Assembly (NCBI RefSeq): GCF_023343835.1
Contig: NC_064437.1
Coordinates: 26,635,001-26,699,000, forward strand
Origin: Lagopus muta
Lineage: Eukaryota; Chordata; Aves; Galliformes; Phasianidae
Direction: 5' to 3'
Length of the DNA stretch: 64,000 nt
Of this stretch, positions 26,288-38,200 are shown one piece after another; the first letter of the stretch is position 1, and every line of letters starts with the position of its first letter. Both the position numbers and the translations under genes were made by a program. The notes below the pieces were generated by a model, which was given only the letters and a program-made list of their open reading frames with translations, did no database searches and was not told the DNA's origin.

Positions 26288-29200
26288 GTAACCGGGTCTT
26301 CCCGCGGGGTGCGGGGTCGGCTTTGCGTCGCGGCGTCCGTCTGCGCTGCGGGTCGGAGCCCGGCCGGGTCCGTGCGGGGCTGCGGCGGTTCTTTGTGCGG
26401 CTCTTCGCCGCGATCGTCACGGCACGTGTCCGGTTAAAGTCGGGGAGACGTCGCGCTCCTTTCTTTCCTTTCGTTAGCTGTGAAAGCTGTTAAAGCTTCG
26501 GCTGCGCAAAGTTTTTGCAGCTGGAAATAATAGGTTTTGAAGAAGCGAACCGCAGCGCTTCGGATCCCTCCTGTCAGAGGAGCGGAGGGTCGCTGCGCTT
26601 TACACGCTCGTGGAAGTTGAAAGGCTGTCCGTCCGAGTGTGCAACGGTTTTTAAAAGTGCCGTTCCTTCCCTAAATGAAAGGCCGGAGAGATTAATTGCT
26701 TTAGAGAAGGGGGGTGGGAGGGAGAGGGAAGAGAGGCTGCTAATCAAAACCAAACTATTTCCCTAGAAAAGACTTTGTACAACTATTTGAAATATGTGCT
26801 AGTCTAGGAAAAATAGCTAAATGGAAAGTCAGGGTATCTCGATACCACAGGAAGGGCCAGCTTGCCAAGAATATCTCCAGTGTTCCCTCCGTTTAAAAGT
26901 ATCCATCTCGCTTTGATTGTTGTGCTTATTTTGTGCAGCCCATCTCTGCCCTCAGCAGCACGGCACCTGGTATGGATTGCGGTCTGCAGGAGAGGGGAAA
27001 AGTTCCTTTCTCTGTTTTTCTCTCCCTTTCCCGGCAGAGCTCAATTCAAGACTGGGGTGAAGAGGTGGAAGAGGGAGCTGTTTACCATGTCACCCTGAAA
27101 AGAGTGCAGATTCAGCAAGCTGCCAACAAAGGAGCGAGGTGGCTCGGGGTAAGTGAAGCTGGCACGGTGGCATTTTGGAAAGCCGCTCGTGGACTTTGGA
27201 GCCTGCCACAGAGAGCTGGATTTCACACCAATCTCTGTGATATTAACTTCTAGCACTGGCTGCTCTCGTCATTTAAAAACAACAGTGCTGGAGTTGTCTG
27301 TCAGGGCAGTCTGAAAGAACTGTTGGCTCTTCCTTTTTTACAGATGTGCATAAAAACAGATCTGACCAGTCGTGGCCATGGATCAGGCGATGCTTCATGC
27401 AGAAATAAGGGTTGTCTTTTGGTCTGATCTAAAATGTTGGGCATTTAACAGTTATTTCACATGGGCTGTGATTTGTTTTAGTCTGCTTCATGTACCTCAA
27501 GCAAAGAGTCACTGTATTTTAACTAACGAGGGTCTCTCAAAAGTTAGCAGAAACTTCTTCCAAGTTTGAGTGAATGTAGCTTTGGGTCTTGTTTCACTCT
27601 TTCTTTCTGGGCCAGATGAGATGTTGGTATTCCCTTTTACTTGTCAGCATTTCTGCAAGAACTACAGCTATGTGCTCGGTGTATTTCAAAGCAGGGAGGC
27701 TTTAGCGGTGAGTGAAATAAGCTTAAATGCACACACACTTAATTTGGCATGCTGCTGAGTGCCTTTACCTTTGTCAGGCCAAGTCCCCAGCTGATAGAAA
27801 ATGTCCTCACTTCCCTAGAATCGCTGCAGCTGTGTCAATCTGAGCCAGGACTTCAGGAGGTAGCTGTAACTTTGGTATTATTTTATGTTAATAGATTTTC
27901 TTCAAGATCAAAGGCAGTCACATAAGAACTTGGTTTGTGATAGTGTCCAGGTTAGTATTTTCAAGCCCTTTTAAATCTGCTCAAAGATTTATATCAAATA
28001 GTTCTCTTGTGAAGTTCCACGTCGTGAAGCAATATAGCGATGCTGAAACCACAATCAAGAAAGATAAGCAAATTTTGTCCTGCATACAGATAGTGCTTAG
28101 AATTTCCCCTTTCCATGCTTGCAAGAAGTACACAGAATTCTTTTCAGAAGAGATAATTTCAGATCTGCTTCCTCTGAGTGGTAGATTTCCCATCTCTGCC
28201 TCCCGTTTTTACCAGGGTCAATAGAAAAACAGTAGAAAGTATTTTTGCACTCCTGTAAGATTCCCAGATGGTGGTTTTGTAAGAGGTGGTCACTGTGAGT
28301 GAGCCCACATCCCAAAAGCATCCTTCAGAAAAGCATGAATTTCTCCTGTTTCAGACAGTTGTTCTGCCTGTGTAGAAGGAATCTGCTAAGCCTTGATCAC
28401 GTTCTCAAAGGAAGAATGTGTCTGTGTTGCTCAGACCACTAGCACAGCTTAAGGTGCTGGTCTCAGGACAAGGGACTGCAAGGTCACAGAGTTGGCTTTT
28501 GGCTTTCTATGTCTAGTGCAAGCTTCTTCAGGTCAGGTGGAGCCCTGTTAGTGGGGCAGTGTGTCACCTGTGCCAGGCATAAACCAGTGACTGCAGCTTC
28601 CAGGCTGGCATCTTTAATCAGCAATAATCTCATGCATTTTATTTAAGGATATTTTTAAACATATGGGTTTTTTGTTCCCTTAAGCCGTTCAGAACAGAAA
28701 ATATTTTAAGCTCTTTGCGATCTTGTTTTATTAATGGCTTTACTGTGGTTCTAAGGCCAGCAAATAGCCTCTAACCCAGGATGTTATCTATGAATAGGCA
28801 TCCCTACCTCCTGCGGTTTTGCCCTGAAAAGCATAATTGTCTCTTTTGTAATTGCTATCAGGTGATTGCTTATTTATCTATTTGTCTTTTTATTTATAAT
28901 CTGGAGCTTACAGAGTTTTATGATGTAATTTTTATTTTTTTTTCCTCTCAAAACTTTGAAATTCATAGAGCTTAATTAAAAAGCTGTTGGATTCATCAAT
29001 GGCGGCCCTCACCCTCAGGTTGAAGACAGGAGGACATCTGAAGAATATGGGAATAATGTATTTGTGCATTTGCAAGTATTGAGCTTTAATTGTAACAAAT
29101 ATGGTAACTCTGTCACTGATTACGTGTGGGTTAAGGTTAGAAAACAGTGACTTATTCAGTGTCGGTTTGTATCCCGCAAAGGTCTACTTAGTTTGACCTT

Positions 29201-32200
29201 CTCTGAGGCATTGAGTTTCTGGTGCTTTACTGCAGAGGGTCAGGTGCCTTGTGACTTGAAAAGCCAAAGTTCTTCAAGAACCTCCATGTTGCATGTGGAT
29301 ATTGAATGTTGCGTGGCATCAGAGTAGGGGTTTGGTCCAGTGATTCTGGAGTGGATGGTTCTTAGTGGTGCTGTGTTTGTAAACTGGAGATGTTTCAGCT
29401 GGAAAGCATTGGAGGGTGAATTACTTGATGTGTCCAGGGATGAATGCCTCCAGGGATGGGGCATCCACAACCTCCTTGGGCAGCCTGTTCCAGTGCATCA
29501 CCACCCACTGTGTGAAAAACTTCCTCCTAATATCCAACCTAAACCTCCACTGTCTCAGTTTAAGACCGTCTCCCTTTGTCCTATCACTGTGCACCCTCAT
29601 AAACAGCTGTTCCCCCTCCTGTTGGAAGTCATGGATAAATATGTTCTTGAAGAGGTACCAGTAAGTGAATGACCTTAGATTATTTATATTTCAAGAGGGC
29701 TAATACACTTTTCTTAAAATTCTATACACTAACATAACTGTCCAGGCTTCTGAATGGTCATCCCTGCTGTGAGGGAATGTTTAAAAGCCCGCTGTAGGAT
29801 TACAGCTTAAGTCCCCTGACCACTTGTTTATTTTCAAACTTCTATAATTAATAAAAGGAGAAGATAAACAGGCTGTGACTTACACAGTCGTCAGTAGTTC
29901 TGTATCTTTCAGAAGTGTGAAGCTTTTGTATAAACACCACATTTTCAGCTTTAAATTTAATACAGACATCAAAGGATGCCAATAATAACTACTGGTTTTG
30001 TCATTAAATGCTTAGTCACTAAATATTTAGTGAAGATTAAGACTTTAGGCACTACAGCATTAGGAAGGATTAGTAACCCCAGCAGTAGCTCAGTGTTGTG
30101 ATAGATGCTGCACAAAAGGACTACCCTGACCAAAAGGAATGTACAGACTAAGTATCAGATAAGGCACAAATGTCTGTGCACATATGTTATCTCTTCTGCT
30201 GGCCAGTGTCTGAGGCAGTGCTATGAATCTCACTGCAGTCTTGGTGTTTTTCAAGTTATTTGCAAACATCAAGGCAACAGAAAGTCTTAGGAAAATTTTC
30301 CAAAGCCAAGTGTTTCTTCTGGAGGTGTTTAAAGAGGATCCCTAGTGAGCATGAAAAGTTCAACAAGAGAAAGCATGAAGACTTTCTTTTTTTTCTTTTT
30401 TTTTTTAAACCTAAGTGGGTGGAAGTGTCTCCAGAATAGATGTGTGGCAGAAGGCATCGTCATGAGAGCGAGAGAGGTGGTGTGGAGACTGGGAACAATC
30501 CAGGAACCATGCAGGCCATGGAAATAGACTGATAACCTAACTTGTGTGAGAGAATGGGGAGGCAAAGAACTGTATAGATGGATGGGATGATAAGGGCCAG
30601 GAGCCTTTTCAGTGGATGTTCAGCATCATTTTGAATGAGATTACGTCAGGCTAGAGAAAAAGACCTACCAGTAACGGGATTAGAAGGTGAAAGGGTGTAG
30701 CAAAGAGTTTTAATGATATGCCTAGAAAGAGAAGGTTGTATAAAAACTATGACACAAAACCTAAAAAATGAGATTGAGCTTACTTTTGAGGATGTAAAGG
30801 CAGCCCATAGGCTGGCACCCTGCATGTCAGAAAGGACAGCGCTATTGTCTGTGAAGAAAAGGCAGCAAAGCAGAAAAGGCAGGTGAAGAGTTTAGTGTTT
30901 TGTGGTCTTTTTTTGGTCTTGAACTGTCAGCCATGTACTTGTGAAACAAGGCTGAGAGACTGGCTGAATCATACTGTAGCCAGAAGCAGATAAGAGTAGA
31001 GCTGTATAAGTAGATCAGCTTCTGAACACCTTAATTTCTGTTGCCAAGAGCAGTATGCTGACTGAGTATAAGTGCTGGAAAAGGTGAACTCCAGTCGATG
31101 ACTTACTGTAAGACACAAACTGAAGAGTAAACAGGGAGTTGAAAGAAAAGGGAAGAAGCAGCAAGTAGGTGGAAAAAAAGAAGGAGTTTTTTAAGAGGTG
31201 ATGTACTGAAATAAACTTTGAACGGAAGAAGTGAGTGATGAGAATATGAGAGGCAAAAGGTCCAAGAGAAGGAGTTATGGGGAAATGGGATGGGATCTGT
31301 CAGATAAGTGATAGGATCAGAGAAGGAGCACAGGCAAGAAAATTCCACAGTTGTCATACAGTAGAAATGAGAGTTGCTCAAGGTATCCTTTGCAAAGAGG
31401 AATGAGGGCTGGAGAATTTCAGGAGCAAGGACTGCAGATGTAGAATGAGATTAAATTGAAACACTAAATTTTTTTGACTGTGGAGAGGACAAAAATGAAG
31501 TAAAAGGGAAGGGAAAAAATGTTTTACTGGTGAAGATAATTGGCCTGGTGGTTGTGTGTGTGCCAGGTGCCAGTGGGTGCATCCAGTGAAGATGCACCAA
31601 GGATAGGGGTGAGCAGGATAAACCCTACAGAGATGGAAAGAGAAAGGGATGAATGATGTAGGACAGTAAGGCAGGCAGAAATGAATGACTGTATAAAGAG
31701 CAAAGACAGTTTAAGGCTACCTCAGTGGAGGAAGATCCTTGGTAACTGACAAGAATTGAGCCAAAGCAGTAGATACTGCTAGGAAGCAAAGAGAAACTGC
31801 TGGTCTGGAGACAGCTGCCTGTGGGAGTCCTGCAGGTCAGTCTTGCAACTGAACTGCTGTCATGTGTTCATTAAGGTCAGTGACAAAAGCAGAAGCACGC
31901 TGACAAAATCTAATGGTCTGGCAGAGGAGAAAGCAACGAGAGGCTGACGTTTGGAATCGGTGTAACTGGAGCAGGTTGAGGTTACGTAGCAGAACACAGA
32001 GACATGTTTGTGAAAGAATTAAAATTTCTGCTACAGGCTGATATCTTTGTCCTTTTTTGTCCCTTCCAACTTTGGACATTTTAGTCAATCAAAGTACACG
32101 TGACCCACGAGGATGATTGAAACCAGAAAGGCAGATGTGATGCTCTGGTGTTTTAGGTTATTGCCAGCAGAGATGGGAAGCGTGGATCTCCTTGGATGGT

Positions 32201-35200
32201 GTCCTTGGTGTGACTCTGCAATTCTGGTTGTTTTCAAGAAAATTGGTTTAAACTAGGAGATAGGATAATCAAGAAAATGACAGCTGTCTCTGACTATTAC
32301 CTGAAGATTATAGTTTGGTTATCTTAACAAAATGAATAAAGTTTCAAATCATCAGATCGACCAGATAGTGGGGTGACACTGCAGGGAGAGCAAAGAAAGC
32401 AAATAACTGTACAGCATCAGCACTGAAGCTGCTTTGTGGTAGAAGTCCCCACTGTCTGAACCAGGCTGATGAGGAAAAGATGAGGCTGTAAAGCCTTGCT
32501 TAATTCAAGGTAGGCAGTGGTGCTAGTCTGTCCTGGTGCTGGAGAGACTGCTCTGTGAAGCAGAGTCACCGATGTCATTTTATGTTCAAAGTTGTTCGAG
32601 AAGCAGCAGAGAAGGGCAGGTGGGAGAGGAGTGCCTGCAGGGGAGGCAGGAGGTGATGGCAGTGAAAGTGCATGAAGAGTGCCTTGTTTGTGTGAACGTG
32701 CACTGGTAAGCAGAACGTGGGGAAGCAAATGCAAAAAAGTAGCAGAGAGGCATTAGAAAAGATTGAAAAATTCTGGTGTGGAAATGGAGGAGGGGGGACA
32801 GTGGGATAAGAATGATAGAAAGGATGCATGCTACAGAAAATGAGCAGCGAGAGGCATGGGTGTGGTACAGGCAGATGGACAAGAAGATTACAGAATGAAA
32901 AACAGAGTTTTCAAAGTCCAGTGAAGTTATTTTTTGCAGAGCTCCCCTGTCAGCCAGCTGGAGTGTTTTATCTCACCCTTCCAGGGGCTGCAGGGAGGGG
33001 TGGGAGACTTGTGTCCAGAGCTCCAGGAATCTAAGGGAAGTAGAGAGCAATGAGAACCAGGAGGGGCTCCTTAATGCTTGCAAATGTTCTTCCTGTCGGA
33101 GTACTTCACCTTACCCTGAAAGGAGTGGGGAAAAGACCTGTGCTTTGCCTCTGGAGTTTTTACTGGGGCAGGTCTCGGAAAATCCAGCCAGGAATGGGAG
33201 TTCCCTTGAGCCCAGTGCTGGGGAGGAGCCATGCAGGGCCTGTATCTCCACATCTTAAATGGTTGCTAAGCTTTGTGAGCCAGTCCTCAAGTATTAAGTT
33301 TCTCACTGTACTAATGGATGACACAGACTGCTCTTCCTTTCTGTCTTAAATATCCAGATAACGGTGAAATAATAAGCTCCCTCATGGCCAGTGCTGCCTG
33401 ATTTAGTTTAGCCATTGGTTACATTTCTAAAGCAGATTTTAGAGACATGTTTTTTTTTTCCTTCTGCTTTCCTTCTTGGCCGCAGCTGGACTTCTGGCTC
33501 TGGAGTCTGTTAAGTGAGAGATTGACTCAAAAGATTACTTATTTCTCAAGCCATCTTTAATGCTATAGCATTGGGCGTACAGCTGAACGTGTTCTTCCAA
33601 AACTATGAAGACCTTGTTGTGAAAGGGTGCTTTAAATCCCTCCAAAATTCTGAAAGGGAACAAGGTGAGAAGCTTCAACTCTGTCGTTAAATATTTATGT
33701 ATTTTCCTAGCACTGATAGTGTTTGATAAGTACCTTTCCTGAGAACTTCATGGCGCGTTAAAACTGATTTTTGAATAATTGTCTTGTGCTGCATGTAACC
33801 ACATGTTTGGCTTCTGAATGCTTCTGTAGTCATGTACGTTGGCAGGAAGCTTGTGTTGGAGAGATCAGTGAGAAACGGTACAGAACTGTCTAATTGCAAT
33901 TAGGACCTAGGATATAACCTCCTCACTGACTTGAAAAGCAAGTCTGCAAAGAAGTTTTAGTTGGGATTTATTTTCTTTCCAATGCTGACCTCCTAAGTAC
34001 AGGTTGAGATTTAAATGGTGCCTGGAACCATCAACATTTTCGGAACGTGCAAAGCCTCACATTTTCTCTGAGCCTGATCCTGCCCTCCTCTGTGCACTTT
34101 TAAGCCAACTCTGTGATTTATTTTGATCATACTCTTAGGTCCCAGATGTTCTTCTCAAGTGTAGTTTTCTGTGCAATCAGTAGGCCAGCACTTAGCTGAT
34201 CTTTGTCCTTGCTGCAGCTTTCTGTTTTTCACTCTTGATTTGTAGCATTTGTTGGTCTCTTCTGGCTAAATCAGACTCCTTGAAATCCTGCTGCCTGTTG
34301 TGACCACCAAGCCCAAGGCTGGGCTATAGTTCAGACTGTGTATTTGGCAGAAGTAGAAAGGCAGTTGACAAGGAGCTGACAGGCACCCTGCTGTTGCACT
34401 CAGAATGCCGTGTTCTCTGAGGACCTGTCTTGCAGATGGAGGATGGAAGATGGGGAGTGCTCACATGGATTTGGTGTGGCAGAAGGTAGTTGCCAACTGC
34501 TGGAGACCCAGCAAGGAACGCAGATAGGAGATTTCAGAGACAATCAAATGATTTTACCTATGGACAGGTACACAGTTATCGAAAGAAAGCCCTGGAATTC
34601 ATTTGGCTTACCTTCTGGTTTTGAGTAGGCTCTTTCCTCCTGCCCTTTCCTTCAGCTGTAGTCATAGTTGTACGCTAGCATCATACCCCTTATTAACAAC
34701 TGCTTTTTCCTTACTTCCTCATTCAGGTATGCTTTTCTGCTCTAGGGATATTCCAGTAGCACACTGCGATGCAATCATTAGCTGGGTGTCTGTGCAACAA
34801 ACATTTGAACATGAGACCTGAGCTTATTATAAATTTTAAAATGGAAGCCTGAAAAATTACCGTCTTTTATTTTTGCAGTCCCAAATGCAACGTGCATGAT
34901 GAGAAGGATAGCTAGCTTTATGGCACCGTATCATGCTTCTGGTCATGTTTAAAACCTCACATTCCAAACTGTCAGAGAGTGACTGGATTGCAGTGCTTTA
35001 GTCTTGCATACTATTAACAATGAGTGAGGCTATAGGATGCTCTTGCTTGGCCACTTGAAACTAGGAAGAGACACAGAGGAAGCTTCTCTTCATATGGGCT
35101 GTGCAGAGGCATCTCCTGCTAATGACTGTTCCATTAAGTGGAATAATGAGAGGTAAGGGAGTCTCAGAAGAGCAGATGTTGCTGTTGACTGCACTGTTCT

Positions 35201-38200
35201 GTTTTTGCACTGATTGTTTGTGACTGCATCTCAGAAATCTCTCAGGCAATCTGTTTCAACCTGAAAGCTTGCTTTTGACATTCTTTAAGGTTACCTGTGA
35301 CATGTGGGGACATAACAACACCCTGTACAGTAAGTGATATCCCCTGGGAATTCCTCTGATAGCCAGGATGCCTGTCTATTCTAACTATGCTTCTTGGATG
35401 GAAAAGATCCTGCCTTAATTATAGTGTTTTAACTGTCCTGCTGCTAACATCAGTGAATTTTATTGTGTTTGCTTCTCCAAGAAGAAAGGAGTGAAAGGGG
35501 TAACAAAAAATCAGCTTGCTCTGAAGAGAAACTGGCATTTTCCTTCTGAACATTGGAAGATGTAGGTCACTTGTTGGGTTAAAGAAGTGTTGGCAAGGAA
35601 TGTGGCTATGTGTCATCGGAAAGCCTGGGAGAAGCAGCATATGAACTCAACTGAGATGCTGTGGAGAGAACAGCCTGGAGAAACCATTAGTTTTACAGTT
35701 CAGGGTTTGATGTTTTCATTTAAGAAACAGACTGAAGCATTGCGAGCATGTTAGTCATGCTTGGATTTAAATTTAGCCTTGCTAAAGCTAATTAAAAATA
35801 TGTTTAGTGACAGCGTGTGTATGCACGCTTTGAACGTGCATCTTTTACTACTGCCGTAGGAATCTATTCTCTAAATATACAGCTTCCTATAGCAGTGCTG
35901 TAAGGGGCCACAGCTGTGTGTAGAAATGATCACAAACAATCAGATCTTGGCCTAGCTCCTGAAAGGCAATAGTGTTACCTTGTGTGACGGGGGTAAATGG
36001 GTGCTGACACAGCGTGATTCATACTTTTTCTTGTCCTTATGTAGCTGGTGTGTGGTTTGCTTGTCGTTGTGCAGCTGGTGTGTAGCCTCTTGCAGACCAG
36101 AGGCAGAGTAAGTGTGATGTCTTAGTGTTGTTTATTACCCTGGCAAGATAGTTTCAGAGCTCATAAAACATTATCTTTGGTGTTGTGGCTTGTTTACACC
36201 AGAAAAGCAGAATGCCCCTCGTGTTTGAAATGGTTTATCATTTGTGCATCGCTCAGCCAGCAGCAAAGCTCTCTAGTCCAGTGGATATGGGCCAGGCTGA
36301 CAAACCATTCTTTGAATACTGCATGTACAAATGCAGAATTTCCATGTATGTTATGTACAAACTTTTCAGTTGCTTTTCATGTTCAGTGGCCACAGAAACT
36401 CATGAGATTTGGCCCATAGTTTTCCATGAGTGCTACACCAGCAGGTAGCGCTACCTTCAGGGCTGAATTATAAAGTCTGTGTTATATTTTTATGATTTCT
36501 GGGATAAGAATTTTTTTTTTTAAATGTGTGAAAGTGGATTTTTTAGGGAAATCACTCTAATTTGGGCCAAAATGGATTCATACCAGTGCCTGAATACAGC
36601 AGCTTTGTAGTTCAGTTCAGCGTGATGCCACCGGTAATTCACCAGAAGTAAAGTAAAAGCATATCCTACTGAAATGATAATGATCCTAAATTCCTGCAGC
36701 ATCTTTTATCCAAATGGCTTTCAAAGCATGGCCACAATTTTTCAGCAGACAGGCTATGTAAAGTCGTGTAACGTGGTATAAAACTCTGCCTTTGGGTGGG
36801 GCTTACAGCTCAGCAGCAATGCTGATGCTTTGGATTTGGTGTACCATAGAACCACGTAGGTTGCAGAAGACCTCTTAAGATCGCACAGTCCAACCATCTA
36901 CCCATTCCCACTGTGCCCACTAAACCATGTCTGTGAAGTTCCCCTTTCTTCTGGGAGGTGAGAGAAAAGCATTTCTGGGACAATCCCACTTTTTAAAAGC
37001 CACTTTTTTTTTTCTTTTTTTTTCTTCTTTTGAGGTTGTTGAAGAGTTTGAAGCATTAGATAAAGTTCTTGGGAAATTGATTAGTTGTCAGAGTTGCAGG
37101 ATGATACTTAGTGGCTTCGTTGTTTTATCACACGGATATCTTCCCCACATGTGGCAAAGCAAGAAGCAGCTGGTTAACAATGCATAGCAGCACACTGAAA
37201 CAATTTAAGACCAGAAGTGAATTAATTGGAACCATTTGAGAAGACCCGGACATCTGAGAGTCCAGGGTTCTGTGCAAGACTTCACTCACCTTGCAGCAGC
37301 AGTTGTGAAAGCAACCTCAAATATCAGGCTGCAGTAGGCAAGGGGGGAATGGAGCAGTGCTTAGAAAACACTGCTACAAGAGGATACTGTAGTATCTCTG
37401 TTGTTCCCTCATCTCAAAGCAAAGAGAACTAGAAACGCGATATGCAGATGGGATATGACTGTTGGCATTTGGAGAGGCACTGGAAAGGTGAGGACTAGCC
37501 AATCTGGGATTTGGTGCAAGCAGGATTGATTGACACTGTCAGTGAATAGGAAAGAATAGTGAAAATGCTTGAAATGGTGAGTGGAGCAGGGATGCTTTGG
37601 TGCCAGGGAGTGTTTCCTAGAATGGCCTGGGTTGAAAAGGACCACAATGCTCATCCAGTTCTAACCCCCTGCTATGTGCAGGGTCACCAACCAGCAGACC
37701 AGGCTGCCCAGAGCCACATCCAGCCTGGCCTTGAATGCCTGCAGGGATGGGGCATCCACCACCTCCTTGGGCAACCTGTTCCAGTGCTTCACCACCCTCT
37801 GTGTGAAAAACTTCCTGTTAATATCTAACCTAAACCTCCCCTGTCTCAGTTTAAGACCATTCCCCTTGTCCACCCTTGTAAAAAGCCATTCCCCCTCCTG
37901 TGTTTGGTGGAAAGCAGTACATTAAAAGCAAGGGGAAAAGATACCTGTACTTTTTCACTGCATGTAATTAACCTGAAGGACTCACTGCTAGAAGTGATCG
38001 AGTCCAATAGCCTAGAAGGTTTGAGGGAGGACTGGGCATTTATATAAGTAATGAGAACAAGCACATGAATACTGCCTGAGATTGAAAACAGCCACATAAC
38101 TCTTTACTTTTTAGGTGTAAAACAACCACTTCCCATGACTGAGCAGTCTTTCCTTTTAGATCAGTTATTCTTTATGTTATGAATGTTATTTCTGCACCTT

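Larger units (their letters stand above)
25660..26650 (+). promoter_or_regulatory. RGL1: CpG-island promoter of RGL1 (TATA-less)
   Basis: GC content and CpG density rise sharply from about 25660, peak between 25870 and 26400, and fade by about 26650; the rest of the window is CpG-poor. The island contains the first coding exon and the start of intron 1. No TATA box is evident. A consensus Sp1/KLF box (GGGGCGGGGCC) lies at 26087-26097. This is typical of a broad-start housekeeping or developmental promoter. Long open frames on both strands inside the island are by-products of the low stop-codon frequency in GC-rich DNA. Confidence 0.85.

Noticed and set aside
37559..37873. Open frames on both strands containing [20 protein letters not shown] peptides
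   Set aside because: These are translations of the CR1 3' untranslated region, recurring at other CR1 copies.
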